A stretch of 64,000 nt of DNA from CBDCFV01 sp965203835. GTDB lineage: Bacteria; Chloroflexota; Dehalococcoidia; Lucifugimonadales; UBA3495. The notes below the pieces were generated by a model. That model was not told where the DNA came from, did no database searches, and saw only the letters and a list, made by a program, of their open reading frames with translations. Positions 53,736 through 60,797 of the stretch are shown one piece after another. Where the stretch lies: NCBI GenBank assembly GCA_965203835.1, contig OZ241919.1, forward strand, positions 2,232,001 through 2,296,000, read 5' to 3'. How positions within the stretch are numbered: the stretch's first letter is position 1; each line of letters starts with the position of its first letter. Made by a program: the position numbers and the translations under genes.

Positions 53736-55526
53736 ATGCGAGATGAAGTGAAGACGAACGCCGAACTGCTGGCCGAACTCGAAGTCATGCGGCAACGCTT
53801 GGCCGAGTTGGAACTGGTCGCCCCCTTTCCCGTCATTCCCGCGCAGGCGGGAATCACGTCAGGGGCAGGCGGCTACTCGCTTGGGGACTGGAAGCGGGCT
53901 TCGGAACAGGAAGAGCACTACCGCGCGGCGGTCGACAACGTAACCGACGCCATTGTCATCAACGTGGGCACCACCCGAGTGTTCGTCAATAACGCTTTCC
54001 TGTCCCTCCACGGCCTTGCCGACATGTCCCAAGCCGACGGTCTGGCCCTCGACCACTTCATCGTCCCCGAGGACAAGCTCTTGGTGCGTGAACGCACCTT
54101 GGCAAGGCAGCGGGGCGAACCCGTGCCGGGCCTCCACCGGTACCGGATTCGCCGGTCCGACGGAGAAGTCCGCACCGTCGAGTCTTCGGCAGTGGCCATC
54201 ACCTTCGACGGTCAACCGGCAACCCTGGCGGTCCTCCGCGACATTACGGAACGGAACCAGGCCGAAGACCGCGTCCGCCGCTTGGCGGAGATTGGCCGCA
54301 TCATCAACTCCACCCTGAACATCGAAGAGGTATACGAACCCTTCGCCCAGCGGGTGCGCGACTTGATACCCTTCGAGCGCATCGTCATTACCATAGCCGA
54401 CCCTTCTCAGGGTTTGTTCACCACCGCTTACGTGAGCGGCGGCGACGTGGCCCAACGGCGCGCCGGCGACGTTGCCAACCTGTCCAACTCGCTCACCCAG
54501 GAGGTTATCCGCACCCGGTCCGGCCTGATCATCCAGCCGAAGAACATCGAGGACCTGAAGCAGAGCTTTGTTGCCCCTCTTCCGGCGTACCAAGCCGGTT
54601 TCCGCTCGTTCCTTTCGGTCCCCTTGATCTCCCACGACGAAGTGATAGGCGTACTGCACCTGGAGTCGACCAAGCCGGAGGCCTACACCGAAAGGGACCT
54701 CAACCTGGCCGAAAGCGTCGGCGCCCATATATCCGGCGCCATCGCCAACGCCCGCCTCTTCGAGCAACTGGAACTGGAACGCGAGCGGCTCCGATGGCTG
54801 ACGATGCAGGTCGTCTCCCAGGAGGAGGAGGAACGCCACCGCGTATCCAGGGAACTGCACGACGAAGCCGGACAGGCGTTGACCGCCCTCAAGATCGGTT
54901 TGGGCCTGATACACTCGGACATACCGGAAGAACTGGGGCCGGTCAAAAGCAGGCTAGCCGAGGCCCTGGACCTGACCGACGTGACCATGGAGAATATCCG
55001 GCTGCTGGCCCGAGGGCTTCGGCCGCCCGAACTGGACGCCGTTGGGCTGAACGGGACCCTGGAAGGATATTGCCGCGAGTTCGCCGGGCTTACCAATCTC
55101 TCGATTGACTATTCCGGGGTCGAAGCGTCGGCGTTCACCGACGCAGTCAACATCTCCTTCTACCGTTTTCTGCAGGAGGCGTTGACCAACGTCGTCAAAC
55201 ATGCCGAGGCGAAACACGTGAAAGTCCGGTTGGACCGGAGTCCCACCACCATCAGTTTGGCGGTGACGGACGACGGCCGGGGGTTCTCTCCCCAAGCCCT
55301 GAATCCCGAAACGGCCAGGACCAAGGGCATCGGGTTGCTGGGTATGCAGGAACGGTTCGAGTTGCTGGGCGGCCAACTGGAAGTTGCGTCCACGCCCGGC
55401 GAGGGCGCCCGCTTGGTGGCGAAGGCGCCCTCCCATGCCGCGCAGGCGCCTTCCCTTCCCGCCATTCCCGAGCAGGCGGGAAGCACACCCCCCGCCGGTT
55501 CCCGAGGACAGGCTCCGCAGGCATGA
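53736..55526 (+). CDS. NarL-type sensor histidine kinase (PAS-GAF-HisKA_3-HATPase)
   Basis: I choose the ATG at 53736, preceded by GGAAGGAGAGG, not an in-frame TTG at 53718. Order: short coiled coil (1-30), a palindrome-derived insert (residues 33-41, VIPAQAGIT), PAS domain (about 55-180), GAF domain (about 185-355), HisKA_3 with the phosphoacceptor His375 in RELHDEAGQALTAL, and HATPase_c (about 460-570; N box EALTNVVKHAEA, G boxes DDGRGF and GIGLLGM). No transmembrane segment, so it is a cytoplasmic sensor. The C-tail (PAIPEQAGSTPPAG) is also palindrome-derived. The response regulator follows after ten bases, so they form one operon. The sensed signal is unknown. Confidence 0.9.
   Translation: MRDEVKTNAELLAELEVMRQRLAELELVAPFPVIPAQAGITSGAGGYSLGDWKRASEQEEHYRAAVDNVTDAIVINVGTTRVFVNNAFLSLHGLADMSQADGLALDHFIVPEDKLLVRERTLARQRGEPVPGLHRYRIRRSDGEVRTVESSAVAITFDGQPATLAVLRDITERNQAEDRVRRLAEIGRIINSTLNIEEVYEPFAQRVRDLIPFERIVITIADPSQGLFTTAYVSGGDVAQRRAGDVANLSNSLTQEVIRTRSGLIIQPKNIEDLKQSFVAPLPAYQAGFRSFLSVPLISHDEVIGVLHLESTKPEAYTERDLNLAESVGAHISGAIANARLFEQLELERERLRWLTMQVVSQEEEERHRVSRELHDEAGQALTALKIGLGLIHSDIPEELGPVKSRLAEALDLTDVTMENIRLLARGLRPPELDAVGLNGTLEGYCREFAGLTNLSIDYSGVEASAFTDAVNISFYRFLQEALTNVVKHAEAKHVKVRLDRSPTTISLAVTDDGRGFSPQALNPETARTKGIGLLGMQERFELLGGQLEVASTPGEGARLVAKAPSHAAQAPSLPAIPEQAGSTPPAGSRGQAPQA
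53830..53856 (+). repeat. CATTCCCGCG-type palindrome inside the kinase gene
   Basis: GTCATTCCCGCGCAGGCGGG followed by AATC. It is in frame and encodes VIPAQAGI, so the kinase tolerates it just before the PAS domain. Confidence 0.8.
55461..55484 (+). repeat. CATTCCCG-type palindrome in the kinase C-tail
   Basis: CATTCCCGAGCAGGCGGGAA encodes AIPEQAGS beyond the ATPase domain. It probably extended the C-terminus. Confidence 0.7.
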
Positions 55527-55536
55527 AGGAGGGCTG

Positions 55537-56187
55537 ATGGTCCGCGTTATTGTTGCAGACGACCACCACCTGGTCCGCCAAGGCATTCGGATGCTGTTGG
55601 AGACCGCTGAAGACATCGAGGTCATCGGCGAGGCCCAGGACGGTCTGGAGGCGGTGGAACTGGCTGAGCGGCTAGTGCCCGACATCCTGGTGATGGATAT
55701 TTCCATGCCCCGGCTCAACGGCGCCCAAGCCACCGAACTCGTCCGCTCCCGGGTGCCTTCCACCCAGGTTGTCGTGCTGTCCATGCACGCCGACGAGACT
55801 ATCGTCCGCCAAGCCCTCCGCCGGGGCGCCAAGGCATACGTGCTGAAGCGCGGCGTCAGCGAAGAGCTGCTGCTGGCGGTGCGGTCGGCCAGCAGGGGAG
55901 AGACCTACCTCAGCCCTCCCATCGCCAGCTCCATACTGGGCGAATTTCTCACCCTCTCCGACACCCTGGAGGAGGCCACTGCCTTCGAACGACTTACTCC
56001 CCGTGAGCGACAGGTCTTGCAGCTCCTGGCCGAGGGCCACACCAATAACTCCATCGCCTCCGAACTGGTCGTCACCGTGAAGACCGTAGAAAAGCACCGC
56101 GCCAGCCTCATGTCCAAGCTCGACATCCACGACATCGCCGGCCTCGTCCGCTACGCCATCAAGCAGGGCCTCGTCGCCGTAGACTAG
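55537..56187 (+). CDS. LuxR/NarL-family response regulator
   Basis: The ATG at 55537 follows GAAGGAGGG. The receiver domain (1-120) has the acidic pocket D8-D9, phosphoacceptor Asp54 (VMDISMP) and Lys in YVLKRG. The C-terminal GerE helix-turn-helix (about 150-210) reads LTPRERQVLQLLAEGHTNNS then VTVKTVEKHRASLMSKL. It is the partner of the adjacent histidine kinase: phosphorylation at Asp54 should allow dimeric DNA binding. A terminator at 56279 ends the operon. Targets are not visible, but the tiny-ORF/RNA locus directly downstream is a candidate. Confidence 0.92.
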   Translation: MVRVIVADDHHLVRQGIRMLLETAEDIEVIGEAQDGLEAVELAERLVPDILVMDISMPRLNGAQATELVRSRVPSTQVVVLSMHADETIVRQALRRGAKAYVLKRGVSEELLLAVRSASRGETYLSPPIASSILGEFLTLSDTLEEATAFERLTPRERQVLQLLAEGHTNNSIASELVVTVKTVEKHRASLMSKLDIHDIAGLVRYAIKQGLVAVD

Positions 56188-56220
56188 CCGCAGCTCCCGC
56201 CCCCGTTATTTCCCGCCCTC

Positions 56221-56270
56221 CCGTCATTCCCGCGAAGAGCCTGCCCTCGTGGAGACGGGGGCGGGAATCT
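56221..56270 (+). repeat. Composite palindrome: AGAGCCTGC unit nested in a CATTCCCGCG unit
   Basis: GTCATTCCCGCGAAG is followed by AGCCTGCCCTCGTGGAGAC, then GGGGGCGGGAATC. Removing the inner unit restores a normal CATTCCCGCGAAGGCGGGAATC-type palindrome, so one family seems to have inserted into the other. Confidence 0.65.
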
Positions 56271-56278
56271 AAACGTTC

Positions 56279-56303
56279 CACCCCTTCCGATTGGGGTGTT
56301 TTT
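56279..56303 (+). terminator. Intrinsic terminator of the kinase-regulator operon
   Basis: CACCCC pairs with GGGGTG over an eight-base loop and is followed by TTTTT. Confidence 0.7.
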
Positions 56304-56410
56304 CCCCCTGATAGTAGGGTGTTCCCCCATTACCCGCCGCCCCCTCCGGCCTTACTATATATTCACGGAGGGTGAACCTCACTTGTGGAAACAAGAAGGA
56401 GGTGGCCACA

Positions 56411-56479
56411 ATGGTTCGAAACTTCGAGTGGTTTCACAACTGGAAATTCCCTACTTGGGCCCCCGTCGGTCCGGCCTGA
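56411..56479 (+). CDS. Tiny ORF, 22 residues, strong ribosome site
   Basis: MVRNFEWFHNWKFPTWAPVG ends with PA and a TGA. AAGAAGGAGGTGG lies at an ideal distance upstream, itself preceded by a CTTGT-GGAA-ACAAG hairpin. The peptide is rich in Trp and Phe. Its first five residues follow the same pattern as the next tiny ORF (MVRDF) and the UspA protein at 57620 (MFRDF). It could be a leader peptide or a small functional protein. No family is recognised. The ribosome site is better than that of most large genes here, which argues for translation. Confidence 0.55.
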   Translation: MVRNFEWFHNWKFPTWAPVGPA

Positions 56480-56568
56480 GTAGCTGAGCAAATCAGGTGC
56501 GGGGACCGGTGGGGGCGCCATCAGTTTTGACGCTCTGTATTCCACGAAAACTGGGAAGGAGCAGGTTG

Positions 56569-56616
56569 ATGGTGAGGGATTTTAGACGCAACGAAAATTG
56601 TTCAGGCCTCCACTGA
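56569..56616 (+). CDS. Tiny ORF, 15 residues, overlapping an RNA stem
   Basis: MVRDFRRNENCSGLH then TGA. GGAAGGAGCAGG lies upstream of the ATG. The last codons and stop form the 5' arm of a 9-bp stem (GGCCTCCAC, 56605-56613) that pairs with 56656-56664. Translation to the stop would therefore disrupt the first stem of the following RNA, which is how attenuation leaders work. Inference only. Confidence 0.45.
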   Translation: MVRDFRRNENCSGLH

Positions 56617-56848
56617 CGGGGCTACGGGGTAAGTGAGCCAGCGGGGCTCAAGTCGGTGGAGGCCAGCACAGCAACGGTGCCGCAGTGGGAGACGATCAAG
56701 TTATTGAGGCTCCCAGGGTCTACCGGGGAAGCTGTGAGGCGGTCAACCGCCGAAGGGCGGGAGCGATAGCTGAGGCAGGATAACCGGGCAGGCGGCGCTG
56801 TTGGAAGATAGCCGGGCACAGCCGCAAGGGTGTGCCCGGTTTCTTTTT
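56603..56848 (+). ncRNA. Candidate structured RNA ending in an intrinsic terminator
   Basis: The segment is built of successive stems: GGCCTCCAC/GTGGAGGCC enclosing a GAGCC/GGCTC hairpin; GGGAG/CTCCC enclosing TCAA-GTTA-TTGA; GGCGG-TCAA-CCGCC; and the terminator at 56812. No protein gene occupies it. I do not recognise a known riboswitch class by its conserved boxes. It could be a cis-leader, though no gene follows directly, or a small RNA made under control of the adjacent two-component system. Confidence 0.5.
56812..56848 (+). terminator. Intrinsic terminator of the structured RNA
   Basis: CCGGGCACA and TGTGCCCGG form a perfect 9-bp stem with a ten-base loop, followed by TTTCTTTTT. Confidence 0.85.
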
Positions 56849-56975
56849 GCGTTCCGGGCTTGCCGGGACCTGCGTCCCGTCCCGGTGAACAGCAGACTGG
56901 CCGTAGATTCCGTCGTGGGCGGCCCCGCTCTTATGGGGCGTTTATTGCCCTCAAAGTAGGGAAAGTCCCCATAGT

Positions 56976-57026
56976 CTTCCCGCCATGTTTACGGCATCTT
57001 ATGTCATATAAAACATGGGCGGGAAG
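56976..57026. repeat. Long inverted repeat before the receiver gene
   Basis: CTTCCCGCCATGTTT (56976-56990) pairs with AAACATGGGCGGGAAG (57011-57026) with one bulged base and a 20-base loop. The right arm ends in the GGGAAGG that would serve as ribosome site of the gene at 57035, so the hairpin could mask it. Confidence 0.65.
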
Positions 57027-57034
57027 GTAACCCC

Positions 57035-57538
57035 ATGAAACCGAACAACGTCGCCGCCAACGGTCAAGTCCCCTTCCCCCGTCATTCCCGCGAAGGCGGG
57101 AAACCGGGCGAGGGGCAAGCATTGCGGGTATTGCTGATAGACGAGAACCCCGTATTCATGCACGCGGCCACGGCGTTCCTTCAACGCCAGTCCGGGTTCG
57201 TCACCCTTCGCACCGCCGCCACACTGGAGGCGGCCTTGGTGGGTGCGCGGGACTTCCGTCCGTCGGTTATCGTCATCGACCCGAACAACTCCAGTCTGGA
57301 CGGGCTTGCCATCATTCCGCGGATACGCACCGTGTTGCCCCAGGTGGGGATCGTGGTCCTGGCGCTCATAGACTCGCCCATCTACAGGGACGCTTCTCTC
57401 GCCACCGGCGCCGACTGCTTCGTGTCCAAGTCCAGCATGGCTGCGGACCTGCTTCCGGCGATACGCCGTGCAGTCCGCAAAGGTGGAACGCCGTCGCCCG
57501 TGGCTGCGGCTCTAAAGGTCAGGGCAATGGCTGCGTAA
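57035..57538 (+). CDS. Orphan receiver-domain protein
   Basis: After a short N-tail, residues 30-150 form a CheY-like receiver: ALRVLLIDENPVFMHAATAF, phosphoacceptor Asp in VIVIDPNN, VVLALID, and Lys in FVSKSS. No output domain follows, only a 15-residue tail. The N-tail contains RHSREGGKPGEG, which comes from a CATTCCCGCG-type palindrome (57081-57104), so the ancestral start may have been downstream of it. It probably works as a phospho-relay or binding switch with the kinase at 53736 or another one. Ribosome site GGGAAGG lies within the hairpin above. Confidence 0.75.
   Translation: MKPNNVAANGQVPFPRHSREGGKPGEGQALRVLLIDENPVFMHAATAFLQRQSGFVTLRTAATLEAALVGARDFRPSVIVIDPNNSSLDGLAIIPRIRTVLPQVGIVVLALIDSPIYRDASLATGADCFVSKSSMAADLLPAIRRAVRKGGTPSPVAAALKVRAMAA
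57081..57104 (+). repeat. CATTCCCGCG-type palindrome in the receiver gene
   Basis: GTCATTCCCGCGAAGGCGGG then AAAC, read in the frame RHSREGGK. Confidence 0.75.
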
Positions 57539-57619
57539 GGCCTGCTCCCGCGCGGTCGGGAGCGAAACCACCGGTAACACTGTCATTGGTCAACAATCAG
57601 CATGGGAGGAGGGGTAGCA

Positions 57620-58168
57620 ATGTTCAGAGACTTCTACAACGAGTTCAACCTTATCGATTATTCCATTGGGGAATGGTCCCATTGGACGGAGCAGGGTGAT
57701 ATGTCGACCAAGCGTTGCCGCAAGATACTGGTGCCGTTGGACCGCTCTTTCGAGGCTACCGAGCGGGTGTTGAGTGTGGCCCAGGAGGTCCTGGTCCCCG
57801 GTGGGGAGGGTATTCTGCTGCACGTACTTCCCCCGCAGAACGGCAGGATGTCGGGGCTCAGGTACATGCCGGCGGAGGAAGTGGAGAACATGGAACGGTC
57901 CCGTGCCCTGGGATTCCTGGGCTACTTTGTCAATCGCCTGAACCGCGGGGAGTGCCATTGGCGTCCGGAGGTAGTGGTCGCCAGCCCGGTGGCGGCCGGA
58001 ATCCGGGAGGTTGCGATGCGGGAGGACGTGGACCTCATCGCCATGTACACCCATGACCGCCGGGGGCTGGCCAAGCTCATCAAGGGGAGCGTCTGCGAGA
58101 AAGTGAAGGAATTGGTGCCGCACCAGGTCCGGGTGGTAAGACCCATGAGGGAGTTGGCGGCCCGGTAG
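57620..58168 (+). CDS. UspA-family universal stress protein
   Basis: I choose the ATG at 57620, with GGGAGGAGGGG upstream. Residues 1-35 (MFRDFYNEFNLIDYSIGEW) are an extension not usual for the family. The Usp domain (about 38-175) starts KILVPLDRSFEATERVL and ends with DVDLIAMYTHDRRGLAKLI and KGSVCEKV, close to the ATP-binding G-2x-G-9x-G-S/T motif though not exact. Cytoplasmic stress-related nucleotide-binding protein. The M-F-R-D-F start echoes the two tiny ORFs at 56411 and 56569, so the extension may be a shared N-terminal element. Confidence 0.82.
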   Translation: MFRDFYNEFNLIDYSIGEWSHWTEQGDMSTKRCRKILVPLDRSFEATERVLSVAQEVLVPGGEGILLHVLPPQNGRMSGLRYMPAEEVENMERSRALGFLGYFVNRLNRGECHWRPEVVVASPVAAGIREVAMREDVDLIAMYTHDRRGLAKLIKGSVCEKVKELVPHQVRVVRPMRELAAR

Positions 58169-58207
58169 TCCCGCCCCCTTCCCGTCTTTCCCGTCCCCTT
58201 CTCGCCT

Positions 58208-58227
58208 TTCCCGCGCAGGCGGGAAAC
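58208..58227 (+). repeat. TTTCCCGCG-type palindrome after uspA
   Basis: TTTCCCGCGCAGGCGGGAAA is a near-perfect palindrome and may act as a transcript end. Confidence 0.6.
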
Positions 58228-58282
58228 CTGCCCTTGGAGGGTTTCCCGTGGGACCCATAGCCAGCAGACAGTGAGGTGTGAA

Positions 58283-58489
58283 ATGGTACTGTTGGAATCG
58301 CCGCCCATCGGACTTGATTTTCTGGAAGAGATCATAGCTGAGGCTGAAGATGCCGCTCCGGTCGCCGTGCAGGTGGAGATGGACACCAAGGACGCCGCGC
58401 CCGTAGCCGTGGAGGTCGCTCACTGGTTCTACGGCGTTCCCTGCGCCGGTGTCAAATACTACTCCTTTCACCGGCGCCCGGTGACGTAA
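58283..58489 (+). CDS. Small hypothetical protein
   Basis: 68 residues (MVLLESPPIGLDFLEEI ... YYSFHRRPVT). Acidic helix first, then an internal repeat (EDAAPVAVQVEMD and KDAAPVAVEVAH). GTGAGGTG lies upstream of the ATG, and an alternative GTG at 58271 is in frame. No family recognised. Its position between two stress/signalling genes in the same direction is the main support. Confidence 0.5.
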   Translation: MVLLESPPIGLDFLEEIIAEAEDAAPVAVQVEMDTKDAAPVAVEVAHWFYGVPCAGVKYYSFHRRPVT

Positions 58490-58691
58490 GCCAACCGCGA
58501 CCCCGGCCATCCAACTCCCCTTATTCCCCCTATTCCGGCCCCAAAATGTCGATGAACCCTGCGGCTCAGGGTGATACCATGCAAAGGTGGACACCAACGG
58601 GACTCCCTGAGCCGCATCCCCTTGATTGGCAGCCCTGCCCAATCCATGACGCGGCTTGTTGAGCCAACCTTACTCGTATTTGGGAGGGATC

Positions 58692-58994
58692 ATGGGCCTG
58701 TATGTCATGTTGAGCACGTTGACCGACGAGGGGCGCAGAACGGTCAAGGAACATCCGGCAAGAATAAAAGAGGTTAACCGCGAAGTGGAGTCCATGGGGA
58801 TAAAGGTGCTGGCCCAGTACGCTACTCTGGGTCCCTACGACTTCGTCAACATCGTCGAGGCCCCTGACACCGCGACCATTATGAGAGTTTCGGTGGAGTT
58901 GGGGTCTCGCGGCACTGTGCAGGTAACCTCCATGGCTGCAATGGGTGTGGACGACTACATTGCGATGGTGGCATCGCCCTCATCCTTCCTGTAA
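58692..58994 (+). CDS. GYD-domain protein
   Basis: The ATG at 58692 follows GGGAGGGA. The 100-residue product is a single GYD domain (PF08734 type): MGLYVMLSTLTDEGRRTVKE, then the signature LGPYDFVNIVEAPDTATIM and GSRGTVQVTSM. These are small dimeric alpha-beta-barrel proteins of unknown biochemical role, common in Chloroflexota and other environmental bacteria. The length is typical and the frame intact. Confidence 0.82.
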   Translation: MGLYVMLSTLTDEGRRTVKEHPARIKEVNREVESMGIKVLAQYATLGPYDFVNIVEAPDTATIMRVSVELGSRGTVQVTSMAAMGVDDYIAMVASPSSFL

Positions 58995-59034
58995 AGCCGC
59001 GATTGCAATGCCGCCGTCGCAATAACGCACCCCC

Positions 59035-59094
59035 GTCATTCCCGCGAAGGAACGTCACCCCCGCGCAGGCGGGGGCGGGAATCCATCAAACGGC
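59035..59094 (+). repeat. Composite CATTCCCGCG palindrome between GYD and amidase genes
   Basis: GTCATTCCCGCGAAGGAACG runs into GTCACCCCCGCGCAGGCGGG and then GGCGGGAATCC. Two palindromes overlap or are nested. The two flanking genes converge here, so the hairpins may also end both transcripts. Confidence 0.65.
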
Positions 59095-59108
59095 GATGAG
59101 GACCCGCC

Positions 59109-60536
59109 CTAAATGGGCGGAAGCCGGTTATGCCAGGGAGTCGCTTGTTCGTAGGCGTGGCCCACCCGTAGGACCGTGGCTTCATCGAAGGGCCGTCCCG
59201 CTATCTGCATCGCCAAGGGAAGGCCGCCTTCCCCTTCCGAACTGAACCCGCACAGGATGGACATGGCGGTGGTGCCTGTCAGGCTGTATGGGCCGGTGTA
59301 GCCGCCCCGGTGCAGGGCCTGTTTCGCCTGCTCCTTGCTGGCCACGGTGCCGTCCATCGACATAACCCCCGCCGGTGCCGCGGATGTCGGCTGGATTAGC
59401 ACGTCCACGTTTTCCAGCGCCTCCAATACCTCCCGGCGCACCATGGCCCGCATCTTCTGTGCTTTGTAATATACCGGGGCCGGGATCAGGTTCGCCGTTG
59501 AGAAGGACACACGGGTGTTGTGGTGGTAGTCCTGCGGCCTCTCCCTGAGCCATTCCGGGTGCAGGCTCACCCGCTCCACGTGGGTAATGGTCCGGATGGC
59601 GACTCCGCAGTTGACGCTCAAAGGCAGGGAAACGTCCCGTACCTCGGCCCCCAGTTCGCTCAACACCCCCGCCGCCGCGATGATCGCGTCCCGTACCCGC
59701 GGGTCCACCCCGGACTTGTCCGGGTCCAGGTACTCCTGCACCAAGCCAACCCTCAACCCTTTGATGTCCCCTGTCAGGGCTTGCCGGTAGTCCGGCACCG
59801 GTACTTGCCGCGTGTAAGGGTCTTTCGGATCGTAACCCGCGATAGCCCCGATGGTGGCCGCGCAGTCCTCCACGGTGCGGGATATGGGGCCTATGGTGTC
59901 GATGGACCAGCAGGCCCCGTCGGCCCCGAATCGGCTGACCCGTCCCCAAGTCGGGCGCAACCCCACCAGCCCGCAGAGGGACGCCGGGCCGCGAATCGAG
60001 CCGCCGGTGTCCTCGCCCAGGGACGTCGCGCACAGCCGGGCGGCGGTGGCCGCCCCCGATCCGGTGCTGGACGTCCCAGGGTCGCGTGCCAAGTCCCACG
60101 GATTGCGGGCCGGGCCTTTGAAGGAGCTGAACGAGTCTCCTATGGCGAACTCGCTCATGTTGGTCTTTCCGATTATGACCGCGCCGGCCTCCTTCAACTT
60201 GGCGACGACGGTCGCGTCCTCCGTTGGGATGAAGTCGGCCCTTATCTTCGAGGCGTCCGTGGTCAGAATCCCTGTAGTGTGGACTTGGTCTTTTACGCCG
60301 ACCGGAATCCCATGCAGGGGGCCGCGGTACCGGCCCTGCTGTATTTCCTGACCGGCTTGTCGGGCCTGTTCCATCGCCTCATCGGCGCATACGGTTATGT
60401 AGGCGTTGACCTTGGGACCGACTTGTTCGATGCGGTCCAGGTAGGCGTTCAGGACCTCCTCCGGCGATACCTGCCGCGCCTCGATCAAAGAGGCCAGTTG
60501 CGTGGCGGAAAGGAAGGGTATGTCCGCCTGTTCCAT
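59109..60536 (-). CDS. Amidase-signature enzyme (GatA-like)
   Basis: The start MEQADIPFLS at 60536 has GGAGGT upstream. The 475-residue protein has the amidase-signature triad: Lys in GIPVGVKDQ, and two Ser in the Gly/Ser-rich segment GTSSTGSGAATAARL and EDTGGSIRGPASL. The preceding small gene encodes a GatC-like protein whose TGA ends one base before this ATG, so the two are translated together. It may be a true GatA (tRNA-dependent amidotransferase) subunit. But without gatB here, and with family members also acting as free amidases, a stand-alone amide hydrolase is equally likely. Confidence 0.85.
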   Translation of the reverse strand: MEQADIPFLSATQLASLIEARQVSPEEVLNAYLDRIEQVGPKVNAYITVCADEAMEQARQAGQEIQQGRYRGPLHGIPVGVKDQVHTTGILTTDASKIRADFIPTEDATVVAKLKEAGAVIIGKTNMSEFAIGDSFSSFKGPARNPWDLARDPGTSSTGSGAATAARLCATSLGEDTGGSIRGPASLCGLVGLRPTWGRVSRFGADGACWSIDTIGPISRTVEDCAATIGAIAGYDPKDPYTRQVPVPDYRQALTGDIKGLRVGLVQEYLDPDKSGVDPRVRDAIIAAAGVLSELGAEVRDVSLPLSVNCGVAIRTITHVERVSLHPEWLRERPQDYHHNTRVSFSTANLIPAPVYYKAQKMRAMVRREVLEALENVDVLIQPTSAAPAGVMSMDGTVASKEQAKQALHRGGYTGPYSLTGTTAMSILCGFSSEGEGGLPLAMQIAGRPFDEATVLRVGHAYEQATPWHNRLPPI

Positions 60537-60537
60537 C

Positions 60538-60726
60538 TCATACCTCCGTATCGGGCAGAATAAGGGGGACCGGCTCCACGGCGTTGAGGTCGGGCGCCTC
60601 CAGCGCATCCATCATTTCCAGGATTGCGTTCAGGCTGTGCCTTACCTCGGTCAACTCCGTTCCATCCAGTTCCAAGCCAACGGCGTATCCCATGGCCTGT
60701 ACTTCCGCGTCGGTCAGATCCCTCAC
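60538..60726 (-). CDS. GatC-like small subunit
   Basis: A GTG start at 60726 follows AAGGAG by about six bases. The 62-residue product (VRDLTDAEVQAMGYAVGLEL ... VEPVPLILPDTEV) matches the helical GatC pattern: an N-terminal helix, a middle helix (LTEVRHSLNAILEMMDALE) and the V-E-P-x-x-L-x tail. It is shorter than standard GatC (about 95). In such pairs it usually stabilises the amidase subunit. Confidence 0.75.
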   Translation of the reverse strand: MRDLTDAEVQAMGYAVGLELDGTELTEVRHSLNAILEMMDALEAPDLNAVEPVPLILPDTEV

Positions 60727-60746
60727 GATAAACTCCTTAAAGTAGC

Positions 60747-60770
60747 AGAAAAGCCGCCTCAACGGCGGCT
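60747..60770 (-). terminator. Intrinsic terminator/attenuator before the GatC-like gene
   Basis: On the minus strand AGCCGCC-GTTGA-GGCGGCT is followed by TTTCT. It ends the zinc-ribbon transcript or attenuates entry into the gatC-amidase pair. Confidence 0.75.
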
Positions 60771-60797
60771 CTTCTCAAGGGGTGTTGCTGGGTGGGA

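Noticed and set aside
59520..60563. 347-codon plus-strand frame opposite the amidase
   Set aside because: The amidase motifs and start on the minus strand are unambiguous; the plus frame has no motif.
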